Source: Mya arenaria
Lineage: Eukaryota > Mollusca > Bivalvia > Myida > Myidae
Direction of reading: 5' to 3'
NCBI RefSeq assembly: GCF_026914265.1
Contig: NC_069129.1
Location: 17,593,945 to 17,657,944, forward strand
Length of the DNA: 64,000 nucleotides
A program made the position numbers and the translations under genes. Below are positions 47,630 to 60,189 of this stretch, in pieces. Positions within the stretch are counted from its first letter, which is position 1, and every line of letters begins with the position of its first letter. The notes below the pieces were generated by a model. It was given only the letters and a program-made list of their open reading frames with translations, had not been told where the DNA came from and ran no database searches.

Positions 47630-48895
47630 TACACAAATACGCGGCCGAATCCACATGATTCTGACTAAAAAAATCCCAAAATCAGCCAAAGTTGCAGTAT
47701 GAATACTTGACTAGATGATCCTAAAACTGTCCATTTTCCAGTACCAAATAAAGCACCTCAGAACGCTCAGAATGCACCAGATTGCACCATCAAATTTCCG
47801 AGGGGCATGCCCACGGACAACACTAGCACACTTATGAATCCACATGAATAGAGGGCTGGCAACGCCCTTGTTAGCGTATCACGTTTCATTACTAGTAATA
47901 TATTGAACAACCAAGCGGATTTAACAGCCAGTTATATCCCTTTATTTGTGTCTATGAATAGTTTGGAATGTTATATGGAGCAGATAACCCGAAATAATGT
48001 AACGCATATTCCCTATTATCTCCCTTCGTTTAAAAAAAATGGAGGAACAATGTCCCGAAAAATTATATAACGATTGTGTAGCTATGTATGCTTAAATCTC
48101 TTGTTTGTAGATGATTGAATTACCCTTTTAGACCTTAACTGACAGTGACAGACTAACTACAGGGTCAGAGAACTTTCTTTGCCTGTTTTCGTCTCAGAAA
48201 TTACAAGCTACTGTCACAATAAATTGATATAATCATATATCAAATCATCAATATGTAACTAAAGATATTATGCACGGTTTGTCACCATCTCATGATGGCG
48301 GTCAGCAGGACGAAGTTTCTCAGGACGAACTTTCTAAGAAAATATCTAAGTGAAACAACTTCTGTAATAAACATCGTATCATCGCCATAAAAGTTGGTCT
48401 CATCGATTTTGAATTAATCAAAGAACCATACATCACAGAGCAGATTTCAAGATAGCGATAAAGATTAGCGAATGTAATAAACGTCTATGAAATAAATACC
48501 AACTTTTGGTCTCGAATTATGAATGCATAAATATTACATGAGCCCATATCGCTGGAAATTGGTTATTCATTGCCGATCTATACAATCTATTTTATCAGAA
48601 ACCAGTGATAAAGAAAAACAATATCGATTTCCATTGTCTTTATGGTATTATATCGGCGATTAGAATAATAACTGCTGGAGATACGGAGAACAAATAGCAT
48701 CCTCATATCACTCTTGGACAGCTACCCTGCCCGCCCGACATCGATCTCGGACCTTTGTTCACGTGTCACTGAATATAAAGAAAACAAGAGCAACACAATC
48801 CGCCACAAACGCGCGTCTGATTTTTTTTTTAGTTTTCTTGTCAAAATGAGTATTATTAAACAATTGTTGGTTTATATTAATTTATTTTAGCTCGA
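47630..48895. other. Gene-free interval
   Basis: No exon was recognised. Scattered GATAA/ATATCG-type motifs occur at 48010-48020, 48330-48480 and 48590-48670, less dense than in the named clusters. Confidence 0.35.
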
Positions 48896-48899
48896 TTGT

Positions 48900-49065
48900 G
48901 ACGAAAGCTGATAGGTTATAGAATCACTCTCGAGTCTGTTTTCTGGGCAGAAACCAGTACTGTGTCCTTTTTGAGAGGCTATGAGAAAGTACCCCTGGTG
49001 GGGATCGAACCCACAAACTCTTGGGTGAGAGGCGGACACCTATACCACTAGACCACTCTCACCGC
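48900..49065 (-). repeat. tRNA-derived SINE
   Basis: On the minus strand the head has a Pol III A box (TGGTCTAGTGG, 49055-49045) and B box (GGTTCGATCC, 49011-49002) with a perfect T-arm stem GTGGG/CCCAC. The acceptor and anticodon stems do not pair, so it is not a working tRNA. The body contains AGTACTGGTTTCTGCCCAG, shared with the SINE at 60190-60560. Confidence 0.7.
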
Positions 49066-49099
49066 TTAAAAACAAAACAATTGTTAAAGCTGAGTTATG

Positions 49100-50480
49100 G
49101 GTCTTGCAACACATGCGCTTTTTGGTTTCGGAAATTTTATGTTCACTGAGTTTAATTCGGTTATATTTTATGGTGCTTGGGTTATCACCCAGGATAAAGT
49201 GTATGCACGCCTACGCCGACGGTGACGACGGCATCAATGCTATCAAATTATATGATCGTGTTTCTCCGACAGTCAGACAAGTAATAAGCCATGCTTCTGG
49301 GACCTTATGGTCCATTTAACTATGAACTGCCCAAACTTTCAAGTTAGGTTTTCATATACAAACAAGATTGAGCATAAATTGAAAACAAACGAAAAATTTA
49401 TCTTTTTCTGGAACGTTCTTGATCAAGGAACTTGCAATGAATCCATACTGTACCCAAGATCGCCAAGACTGTAAGACACGGTAGCCATTGTGCTTGGAAG
49501 GCACGATGTCAAATGGTTTTCTTTTTAATTTGGTTGCTTTATTACTACAACTTTTTCTTTCGGCTGTGATTGTAAATTTTACAACTTGCGAATATTTTAA
49601 AACCTTTCAATTATTTGTTTATTTTAGAACACGAGTATTCATAAGTTTTGTGTGTATGATTTGTGTATTTGGCACCGGTGCTGGAGTGCTCGACTGATAT
49701 AAGTTTGGAAGTAAATATGAAAAGAGACGGAATAAAGGTCGGTACCTAGCCACGACCTCGACCAATCCGCATTTCTCGAGTTATCGCATGCTCGAGTTAC
49801 CCAAGTTATACTGTAAAACGCACTCGCTTCTCATCACATTTCAGGCTATATGGGAATGGACGCAATTGTGAAAAGTATTACTCCTTAGACCCCCTCTAAC
49901 GTAATTTCCTGGGACCGCTCCTGCGCACGATTCTAATGCTGTATCAACTAGTTTCACAATTGTTAAAAATACATCATGTTAATCTTAAAACTAACATATA
50001 ACTCAATCTGGTCGTTTAAAGAATATATACGAGATAATAACGGCGTTCTAACATGGTTACATTGACTAGACATAGACATAAGCAGTTCCGACATTAGAAG
50101 ATTCATTTGGCTGCTCCGAGTTAAATGCCGCAGTCCAAACCCCTGTTGTATTACGGGACTAGGGCTTTCTGAAACTTGCAAGTTATTACTATATTCAGCT
50201 GAAGGCATTTGCCTTTACTATTAAAAACGATTTATATTACAGTTCCTGTAATCTCAGTAATTAATAAAGTTATATAATAGGCGAATCACTTATTTGAATA
50301 CTTTCTTCTGAAACCATATAAAGTGAACTGTAAAATCCATAATCAGACTTCTTTTCTGAGTACTGTCATTAATCACAAATTAATTTATACATGTATTGAC
50401 CGCTGATCATTGTCATCTTTATAGCCAGGCAAGCATATACATTATTCATATAGCTCCTCTGTCCGTGTATCCAGGCCGGT
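49100..50480. other. Gene-free interval with repeat fragments
   Basis: It includes a fragment related to the 27355 repeat (about 49735-49818) and a fragment of the 700-995 family end (49888-49925). No exon was recognised; the open frames at 49104 and 49488 have no domain. Confidence 0.4.
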
Positions 50481-50482
50481 TT

Positions 50483-50962
50483 TTATCTGACCTGTAATCA
50501 GCAACTGTTATCACACCTCTTATCATTACACTTATCTTATCAAAACAGAGTTTGATGTTATCTTTGAAATTGCTGGTTCGATCGTCCACAGATTCAAAAA
50601 TATGCTATAATATTTTTAGATTCCTGTACAATATCGTCCATTTTTGTGCAATGATGGTTGAATAGATGTATAGGAAAGGCAACCAAAAGCAATTCCATTT
50701 AATTTCACAGCAATTATATCCTCATATCAATCAAAAGTCACTCCACGAGAACAGCTACATTAAAGGACATTTGAGTTTTGTTGTTTTATCTGATAAATAT
50801 TAACCAGCGAAATCAATAGCTTGTGCAGAATTAATCAGTTATCAGGATTGATAATCGCTAACAGATGGTGATACGAATTCCAGATAGCATCGATTTGCTG
50901 GTCCTCAATCGCCAACAAAATTGCGGTTGTCTCCCTTAGTTAAACTATCGGACCTTTTATCT
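50483..50962. promoter_or_regulatory. GATA-motif cluster 3 (densest)
   Basis: Six WGATAR sites fall in 81 bp (TTATCT/TTATCA at 50483, 50508, 50520, 50532, 50537 and 50558). Five more follow at 50786, 50791, 50839, 50849 and 50957, some as back-to-back opposed pairs (TTATCTGATAA). The orientation in the first block is uniform. It is a strong candidate enhancer for a GATA factor. Confidence 0.45.
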
Positions 50963-53960
50963 TCTACCAACATTATGATTGGGACCAAGCGGTTTACCGG
51001 AGGTGACCGAGTAGTTACTCTTCGACTGGGCAATCTATACGATACCGTTAAATATGTTTTCTAGTTTATAACCGTGATTTTTATTGTCTGCATAACTTTA
51101 TATATATACATAATGACCATTATTTGAAGCGTCATACAAGAAAGAGTGTTCGTATCTTCAATATTATTTCATATAACATGTGAAAATATGCAAAGTCAGT
51201 GAAATGTGATTCGTTAATGGACATTTTTTGATAATCAGGTTGGAAAGTGTCCGCTAACATTCAAATTGCCGTCCGACGAAAATGAACATGCAGGTGCAAA
51301 TGTGCCAATCTTTTACTAATTGGAACCTATTTTGTAATGAAATACCCTACTTGCACCAGATATTCTGGTCAATCATTTCAATAATTATTTTTTCCTATCA
51401 AAATTCGATCTCAATTGGCATTGTATTTGTTAAATTGTAGGCTTTAATTGCAAGAGTATTTCTAATTTCCACACTAAACAAGCCGCGCTATTATTCCAAT
51501 TCAACACCTCATATCAAATGTAATATCTACGAACAAGGTTGACAATTTTGATATCACATCTAATATCAAACTAATATGCTATGGAAGGCATTATTGAAGC
51601 ATTGTTTCCCCATTACATTACTGGGGACCATAATAATGGAGTCGCGTACCGACCCTCGCGACCTCAGATAAGCATGATAATACGTGATGAATGGCGAAGA
51701 TTATTTACTAAGATAAGATACGATCTAATCGCGAAGTTTGATAAGCCAAAACCTGAAAACTCTGTACGTCCAATCACGGGAACTGAAACTCTAATTGCAG
51801 ACGATAACGCGAGCGTATTTTCAACTTCAGTGGTGTATTGATCGTTATACACTTCACTCAGTGAGAGCCATTGTCACTATTATCATGGTAGTCATATCAT
51901 ATACAGAGAGCATAGCGGTTGAAAGTGAGTTCGACAATGTAAAAATGTAAATAAACTGGAAAACAAAACTTATATGCGACAAATCGTGGACATAAATGGA
52001 TGAATTTGATCGGCGACTTTCAGTTTTAGTTTTGGAATTGCAGGAGGTCATGGCGCAACCCACAGCGGGGTCACTGCACATAGAGTACGGGTCAGATATC
52101 TAGAACCGGGGATTTTAACTTGATACTAAAGCGAACAATGTCCCGAAGGAAGCAATCCAATCCGAAGCCATTAAAAAGTAAGTGAAATAAGTGGAATAAG
52201 TGAATTTGTTACGGATTACAATGCTATTATAGGAAATACTTATCCATGGTGTTCAAAGGATTTATTATTTCTGGGGGCTGAGAGAAGTGGCTTGTGTGTG
52301 TGTGTGGGTGTGGGGGGGTGTAACTTGTTAAGTTGTTAGTGGTACTTATTTTATGCAATTGTCCATCGTATCAGCTAATGTTATCACGATGGCATTTGTA
52401 GCATTTCCGAGCTGAAATTGACTCTCATTCCATTCGCATTTTTTGTTGTAGTGTGGGTTTACATGGCCTATTGTGTTTTAAAAAGTTATGCTTTATAGCC
52501 TATTGTGCTTTGAATATTTATACTTTTATAGCATAACATTTAATGTAGATATTATTTATAGTTCCTTAATCACATTTTAATTGAAAACATTACAGTATCA
52601 GAATCACGGACTTATAGTTATACTTCGACAGAGTCGTTTGGTATGTAAGAGAGTTTATATACTATCACACAAGTATTCTGAAATAGTACTTGACTATTTG
52701 AACACAATTATGTCACAGCTTATTATTACGCACAGTTCTTCATAGCATTTAATCTTTTTTTTAATTTATCGTATTTCATAAGAAAGGTTTTCTATGCATA
52801 TTTGAGGTGACATCAAAAGATGATAATAGATCTTAATCAAAATGACAACACAAGTGACAAAGAGCAAGTACTTCTTAACACATATTTTACCATGTATACA
52901 TTAAAGGCTTTGAACTAAGTAGCTTAAAAAACAATCCAACATTAAGATCGTAAGTAAATAAAGATCCCAGGAGGGGGTTGATATGTACAATTCTTTGTTG
53001 CTATGACCACACAAACATTTGGAGTCTTCTCTGAGATGGTATGAGATATGAGCCTGGACCTCGCGATAACCCGTTCGTCCTCTACCCTCGTTATCTTGTC
53101 TCCGACCTTACTTAATCTCCATCTCACGTACAAGATAAAGATAAAGGGGGGTTGGAGACGTACTTTTTAAATAGATTAAACTTGTGACATCCGTGGTTTA
53201 GGTGCTGCAGAAATATGCGTGCATATTATTATCCTCATTTTAGCAATTTTTAGACTTAGTGTTTATTATACATGTTGGTAGTTGATTTCTTAAATTCCAA
53301 ATTCCATTATTTATGCTGATCTTATGGTCATTGTATTTACCTTACTCACCAATGTGATCATGCGTGCACACTGATCGAGTATATATTGCTTATTTCGTGG
53401 AACTAATTCCAAGAACTTAATATTATCTGTTCCAAGAGAACTAGCCTTTGAACTGTTATTGTGTATGCAAGAATGGAGATCATGCAATTGGTGTTCTACA
53501 GAGACATGCATGACTGTAATTTCAAAAATCCTGGACTCGTTTTTAATCTTGTCGATTTAATCGTAAATTGAAAATATCATAGTGTAATATTTTCATTAAT
53601 TTGCTACATATTTGTGTAAAGTTGACTACAGCCTGTATTAAGATTAACACAAAGTTGATTAAATTTTAAAAACAATTAACTTGTTGACATTTGTGACGTT
53701 TCTACAGATTGACGATAAATGTAGTTAAGCCTTTGATCCTTTACTATAAACGGACGCCTGTGCTGTATGCTATAATACAAAATACTAACTACAAGTATAT
53801 GACTGCCCGTGGAATATATCTAATGTTTGTTTAATTGATAAAATATCTCAAAATATGAAAGTTATTTGAGAATGTTCTATACATTCTCGTACACCAGAGC
53901 GATGATGCTATGCGTTAGATTTAATATAATCAAACCTCTGATGAAGGAGAATGGGTATAT
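50963..53960. other. Gene-free interval
   Basis: No exon was recognised. It contains a short TG/GGGTG-rich microsatellite (about 52293-52322) and a loose group of GATA sites at 53070-53150 (GCGATAACCC, GTTATCTTG, AAGATAAAGATAAAG). Confidence 0.4.
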
Positions 53961-54002
53961 ACAGTTTATCTTAATTCAACTGATAACCGTCTGTCATAAT
54001 AA

Positions 54003-55060
54003 TACAGGTGAAAACATATACATAATACAGTTGAATACATATAATCAATAGAGGTAAATAATATAAACAATACAGGTACATACATATAAACAATACAGGT
54101 GGATACATATAAACAATAGAGGTAAATACATATAAACAATACAGGTACATACATATAAACAATACAGGTGGATACATATAAACAATAGAGGTAAATACAT
54201 ATAAACAATACAGGTGGATACATATAAACAATACAGGTGGATACATATAAACAATAGAGGTAAATACATATAAACAATACAGGTACATACATATAAACAA
54301 TAGAGGTAAATACATATAAACAATAGAGGTAAATACATATAAACAATACAGGTACATACATATAAACAATAGAGGTGGATACATATAAACAATACAGGTA
54401 AATACATATAAACAATACAGGTACATACATATAAACAATAGAGGTAAATACATATAAACAATACAGGTGGATACATATAAACAATACAGGTGGATACATA
54501 TAAACAATACAGGTGGATACATATAAACAATACAGGTGGATACATATAAACAATACAGGTAAATACATATAAACAATACAGGTGGATACATATAAACAAT
54601 AGAGGTAAATACATATAAACAATACAGGTGGATACATATAAACAATACAGGTGGATACATATAAACAATAGAGGTAAATACATATAAACAATACAGGTAC
54701 ATACATATAAACAATAGAGGTGGATACATATAAACAATACAGGTAAATACATATAAACAATACAGGTACATACATATAAACAATAGAGGTAAATACATAT
54801 AAACAATACAGGTGGATACATATAAACAATACAGGTGGATACATATAAACAATACAGGTGGATACATATAAACAATAGAGGTAAATACATATAAACAATA
54901 CAGGTGGATACATATAAACAATACAGGTAAATACATATAAACAATACAGGTGGATACATATAAACAATAGAGGTAAATACATATAAACAATACAGGTGGA
55001 TACATATAAACAATACAGGTAAATACATATAAACAAAACAGATGAATTTATGTAATCAAT
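54003..55060. repeat. 23-bp minisatellite, about 45 units, with higher-order structure
   Basis: The unit is ATACATATAAACAATACAGG plus three variable bases (TGG, TAA or TAC), with an AGAGG/ACAGG alternation. A block of about 13-14 units (order aa, ac, gag-gg, aa, ac, gag-aa, then three or four gg units) occurs twice, around 54300-54570 and 54610-54880, so larger segments were duplicated. All three minus-strand frames stay open for about 1 kb because no stop occurs in any phase of the unit; the predicted LFICIHLYCLYV-type repeats are not protein. Confidence 0.95.
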
Positions 55061-55264
55061 ACAGATTAAATAAATATGAACAATGTGTCGTCCGCGTAAG
55101 GACCCAGTGTTCATTCGTGTGTTTCGTTGGAATTGGATAATCCATCACTATCTATCTATTTGTTTATAACTGTGTCTAATTATAACCGAAGGTCATTCAT
55201 AATAAATAAGAGCTGATCTAACTGATATTGCATACTGTGAGCTATGTCGTAATTTAGAATGATC

Positions 55265-55600
55265 ATTTAGAATGAACCTTTAACTACTAAATAAATAATG
55301 CATTTATGGAAAATAATAATTACTGACACATGTAACAAGATTGTAACCGTGTAATTAATTGCAGAAAGCGCAAAAATATTAAATGATTGGTGAATGCTAA
55401 AAGATTCACTGTGGGCTACTATAGTCTCATAAGGTAGAAATACCATGTTTTATGAGCAAATAAAACTCGGTTTCCTTCATAAGAACCATTGTTTTCGACA
55501 TTTTTTCATCCTTGTTTTGAATATTAAACAATATCATTAATTGTGCTAGATCTGATATGGTAGTAAGAAAAAGAGTGCATCTTTAAATTATGCAAAATAC
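55265..55600 (+). repeat. About 400-bp dispersed repeat, copy 2
   Basis: It has the same order of blocks as 39715-40115: TTTAACTACTAAATAAATAA, GTAACCGTGTAATTAATTGC, AGATTCACTGTGGGCTACTA, GGTAGAAATACCATGTTTTA and CATTGTTTTCGACATTTTTT. The 5' end is shorter than in copy 1. Confidence 0.7.
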
Positions 55601-55733
55601 CTTTTAAGTGATTAGAGAAAGAAAATATTATGGTAATTAAATCATAAGTCGTTCAAAGATATAGTTCTCAATTCTGCAAGCGTCCAACACATATCAGAGG
55701 TCTGAGCCCTTGGTATAGCGGCTATCCATCTTG

Positions 55734-55945
55734 AGATAACGTTATCGCAGTAATTGTCCCTGATACTTAATTTTATGGTTGTCATATATCATATCTGTGG
55801 GCTTATCCCTGCCATAACTTTCCTATCTCCAACTCCTTATCCAGCATAATTTATATCGCCAGTTTCTTATCCATGTGTAATTTAGGCCGTGAGATAACTG
55901 CCGGTGTTTTATGGGGGAAGTCTTTTGTTCACGTTATCTGTAGAA
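55734..55945. promoter_or_regulatory. GATA-motif cluster 4
   Basis: Seven GATAA/TTATC cores lie in 206 bp (55734, 55742, 55803, 55837, 55867, 55892 and 55934), plus CTATCT at 55823. Several are GGATAA/CGATAA rather than strict WGATAR. Both orientations are present. Confidence 0.4.
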
Positions 55946-56134
55946 ACCCAATACCTCGGACTCAACCCAGGGACTCACTCGGAGACTGGAATCCATGGAA
56001 ATAATAATGGAAATCATCGAAAAAACATTTTATTCCTATATGCAGGATTTGACCAAAGGTGGCAGTATCAGTAATATATACTATAAAATTATATGTATCA
56101 TTTCTGACTAATACTGTCTCCTATGGGTCTGGGG

Positions 56135-56410
56135 CCATGATGACAGACAGTCTCAAGTCTGAGTCAAGACTTAGTCTCATAAAAGCTTCTTTTTTGCGGA
56201 ACAAAATCATATTTTTGACATCTTTAAGAAAATATATGCAAATAATAGTAAAACATTCAAATCGTGATATAACTAAGCAAAGTTAAGCATCAGTGCTTTT
56301 CTAGAAGGAAAAGTACAATGAAAAGAAGATTTGCAATTTTGAGTCTCGAGCCTGAATTCAGGCTTGAGACTGTAGACTTGAGACTGTAGAATTTAAGACT
56401 GTAGACTTGA
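56135..56410. repeat. Short palindromes and AGTCTCAAGTCT-type repeats
   Basis: A near-perfect 30-bp palindrome lies at 56342-56371 (AGTCTCGAGCCTGAA against TTCAGGCTTGAGACT). It is followed by repeats of GAGACTGTAGACTT, and the related AGTCTCAAGTCTGAGTCAAG occurs at 56149-56168. The ends could be the arms of a decayed MITE. Confidence 0.5.
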
Positions 56411-57093
56411 GACTGTTCGTATTCACTGTCGAAATATCTTAAGTCCCTAAGCTAAGATCATTACCTTAATTGCGTTATAAATTGAGTAGTTTTCTCGTTT
56501 GAAAGAGTAACGAGACTTTTAAAAAAGTGTCTGAATAAAATATGGTTCTTAAACCTATGTTAAAGACTGATGATGATATTTCGAAAACTCGGGACATGAT
56601 CAGAAGCACGTAAGGATCACTTGAGCTTGCACACAGGCAATGAAAGTTAAGACATTTGTTTTTACCATAAATAAGGTTTTGCTATATCAAAAGTTATTAT
56701 GTAAGGCGGCGACTGTTTACATATTGTCCCGGTTGTTATGGTCTGTGTACGCTTAATATCATATTTTCAACATAAGTAATCAAAAATCGCTTTTATCTCT
56801 TAAAAGATATATGCATACTGAATAGCATTAATTTATCGGCGCTGGATAAATTACAATACCGAGAAGATAATTTCAGTATTTAAAACTGGCTTCGTTTGTC
56901 GACTGTATTTTTCTTATCAGGGATTTGATAATCACATGCCTTATATGACCAGAATCAGAAAATTTATTCTGCCCACATTTGGTCAAGTGAAAATCTGTTT
57001 ATCTTTAGGTTCATGGCATGTCATAAATCATCGAAGAATGTGACAAAATTTTATCATTTTATGTGGCCCTCGACTTTATAGGTTTTGCTCGAG

Positions 57094-57374
57094 TTATCGC
57101 CCATATCTCGTATGAGTATTTACACAACAGATAAGACAAACGTTTAGACGACCAAGGCTCTCTCTTGACAGTGATAGCGAATCTTAACACCTTATCAGAC
57201 ACGCATAGAGTATTACACGTTGTAGGTCAGTGTTGGAGGCCTGTTAACAAATATGCTCATTCCCGGTACCCGGATACCTCGATATACACTTACACTTGTG
57301 GTGTGTGTCGCTAAATCCCGGCGCCCGGTGCCCAGGATACGCTGATAGATACAGTCTGATAGGAGACCTTATCA
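57094..57374. promoter_or_regulatory. GATA-motif cluster 5
   Basis: WGATAR sites occur at 57129 (AGATAA), 57172 (TGATAG), 57192 (TTATCA), 57343 and 57357 (TGATAG) and 57369 (TTATCA), with TTATCG at 57094. The last three fall within 32 bp. Confidence 0.4.
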
Positions 57375-57554
57375 GATTGTGACTAACCCAAAATTCCAGT
57401 TTTGTCATAGATACTGTGTAAATGATTACAGTGACTTTTAGTTTTAACGCCCCTCACTTCAAAATTATAGTTAATTCATATATTCATCTATATCTTTTTC
57501 TTTCGGATAAAAGCATCGGAACAAGTAAATAATTATTATTATTCACAAAAAAAT

Positions 57555-57720
57555 GTTTATTCGATAGTTCTAGTCGGCAACAGTCCTAGTACATGTCATT
57601 CGGAATCAGCCCTAGAGCATAACAGTCGGGGACAGTCTTAGTGCATGGCATTTGGCTTTAGTCCTAGTGTATGACAGTGGGGAACAGTTCTATCGCATCC
57701 CGGAGGTCAATAGTCTTTGA
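57555..57720. repeat. Degenerate tandem repeat, about 33-36 bp
   Basis: Four to five imperfect copies of the order GTCGGCAACAGTCCTAGTAC, ATGACA-like occur (also GTCGGGGACAGTCTTAGTGC and GTGGGGAACAGTTCTATCGC). Nearby, a 23-bp unit GCCTCACTGCTATATAACAT is duplicated in tandem at 57800-57845. Confidence 0.6.
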
Positions 57721-58744
57721 ACATGACAGTAGACAGCTTACTCTATTTCGATTGAAGTAAACAATATGTGGGCTATGTTTTATTTGATATTTATTTTGCC
57801 TCACTGCTATATAACATATTTGCCTCACTGCTATATAACATATAGTTAAATCGCCAGGGCAATATAGTTTCGACAATCACCCGACACTATCATCCTCTGT
57901 GTTACTGTTTCCCTCTGACGTCATGTGAGATTTTGTTTGGTATAAATATTTTTTATAATAATCATGTTCTCCTCTGTCGACAGTATTCACCTTAGGTTGG
58001 AAATATGCACTGTCACCCTTAAGGCACTCAATATCTATATATAATACAAATGTATACTGTATTTGAAATAAATTTTACAAAACAATTCTCACAATAGCTG
58101 TTTTAAACCTTCAGTAGGTCTGATAGGCGTTATCTTGTGGGTAAAACACTTTTGCAACAAACCATTTGGAGATTATAAATCATCGAAAGCAACTCGTTTT
58201 CAAGTTTTTGTTTTATAAACATGGCACTCGCTCATTTGTATACAGTTTATACAGTTGCTATATCTCAGGTTCTATCTTTTATCAGATATCTCAATATTGT
58301 ATATCAATACTTTCTTACAGCTGTTAAGGTATTTGCATAAAGTCAGTTTAATATGTAGTCTAGTGTTTTATTTCAAAAACAATTATTTTTTCAATGTACG
58401 AAACTGAAGACACATGTACATGTTCACCCACGTGTACCCTAGCACGTGTTCAATACATTTTCCATGAAATCGTTTACATGTAGATTTCTATTCCGTTTTT
58501 TAGTAAACCCGTAATATAATAATTGTTGTTTCCATACAAATGGATAATTATGTAAAATTGTATCTAAAAATGAAATAAACTATATCAAAAAAGTCATTGA
58601 TATTTTCTACAGATTTTTCGTTTAAATGGTGTTAAGTAGCTAACAACATTTAATTTAAGGAAATAATAACAAAAATATTACATATAAGGTTCTTGAAAAA
58701 GCAAACATGTAATTATACAGTTTAGTATTGTATAGTTGGCTGTC

Positions 58745-59585
58745 TAGTAAAGCTGGTCTCCAAGCTACCCGAGCCGCCAGGCTACCCGAGCCTCTTAGCT
58801 ATCCGCGCCTCCATTTAAGCTACGTATGCCTTCAGTCTGCCTGGGCCTCCTAGCTACCCGGACCTCCTAGATATTCGGGGATAGCTAGGCCTTGGAAGCT
58901 AAGAGGCCCAGGTACCCAGGAGATCCGGGCAGCTAGGAGGCCCGGGTAGTTAGAAGGCCCGGGTAGCCAGAAGGCATGAGTAGCTCGGATGCCCAGGTAA
59001 CAAGGAGGCCCGGATAGCTAGGAGCCTAGCTTCCACTGCCTTCTACCTTCCCGGGTCTCCAAGCTTTCCGGGTCTCCAAGCTTTCCGGGCCTCCTAGCTA
59101 CCCAGGCCTCCTAGCCAACCGGGCTTCCTAGCTACCCGGGCCTCCTAGCTAATTGGGCCTCCAAGCTACCCGGGCCTCCAAGCTACCCGAACTCCTAGCT
59201 ACCCGGGCCTCCAAGCTTCCCGGGCCTCTTAGCCACTCTGGCCTCCTAGCTACCCGGGCCTCCTAGCTAACCGGGCCACCAAGCTACCCGGGTCTCCTAC
59301 CTACCCGAACCTCTTAGCCACCCTGGCCCCATAGCTACCCTGACCTCCTAACTACCCGGGTCTCCTACATACCCTGGCCTCTTAGCTACCCTGGCCTCCT
59401 ACCTACCCGGGCCTCTAAGCCACCCTGGCCTCCAAGCTACCCTGACCTCCTACCTACCCCGGCCTTTTAGCCACCCAGGCATCCTAGCTACCCGGGCCTC
59501 CTACGTAACCGGGCTTTTAGCTACCCGGGCCTCCAAGCTACCCGGGCCTCTTAGCTAACCGGGCCTCCAAGCTACCCGGGCGTAT
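58745..59585. repeat. GC-rich 16-17-bp array with an inverted central block
   Basis: The unit is about CTACCCGGGCCTCCTAG. In 58755-58870 and 59040-59585 the units read in this orientation. In 58872-59035 they read as the complement (AGGAGGCCCGGGTAG). The array sits in AT-rich surroundings and is an obvious composition island. Many units carry CCCGGG and AGCT palindromes. Confidence 0.9.
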
Positions 59586-59599
59586 CTTTGGCTTATCGG

Positions 59600-60185
59600 A
59601 ATGATAAGCATTTGTGACAGGGCCAAGATGGTCACTGAAGATAGTTGACGACGCTGGCCACGTTCACCGGTCACTGGCCATTGTTCAAAAGCCGGATATT
59701 AAGAGATGTAATCTTATATATTGATGCTATCAGGAGGGTCGGGATCATTATTGTTTCATGTAATTTCTACTTTCTCATTATTGTTGAAGAATGTTTAATC
59801 TTTCAACTTCAACGTTTATTGGTCTCGTATGTTTTAACTTTTAAGGATATTTAGGAATGTAATCCATAAATGATGCTATCATGGGTCTGGGTGCATATTT
59901 GTGTTCCATGTAATTCCCACTTTTCAGTTCTGTAATTTTCCGGAGCTGGTTAATCATGTTTGATCTTCAACGTGTAGTGGTAAATAGCCCGTACATGCTT
60001 TAATATCGGACATTCAGAGATGTTATCCATTACTGATGTCATCATGAAGAACGGGAGTGATTTGTGTTCCATGTTATGTCCACATTGCAGTTTTATAACT
60101 GTGTTAAAGTTGTTCAATGTTTCAACTCAACGTGAATTATAGGTGTCGCTGTATCGTTACCTATTTAGGTGTTGAGAAGGTGTAA
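59600..60185. other. Repeated GTTCCATGTAAT-type segment
   Basis: Three loosely similar units of about 160 bp (from about 59690, 59845 and 60000) share TAAGAGATGTAATC-like, TGATGCTATCA, GTTCCATGTAATTTC-like, GTTCAATCTTTCAAC-like and CAACGTTTATTGGT-like blocks. It may be part of a SINE-associated tandem repeat. No coding content. Confidence 0.45.
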
Positions 60186-60189
60186 AAGA

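Noticed and set aside
48990..49065. tRNA gene (Glu-like CTC anticodon, minus strand)
   Set aside because: Only the T-arm pairs well. The SINE core motif follows directly.
51581..51841. 86-codon ORF as a possible exon
   Set aside because: No family recognised and no matching neighbouring exon with compatible splice phase.
53966..55114. Overlapping minus-strand ORFs of 327-382 codons
   Set aside because: They are the same 23-bp repeat read in three frames. The predicted protein is a cyclic Leu/Tyr/Cys-rich string with no domain.
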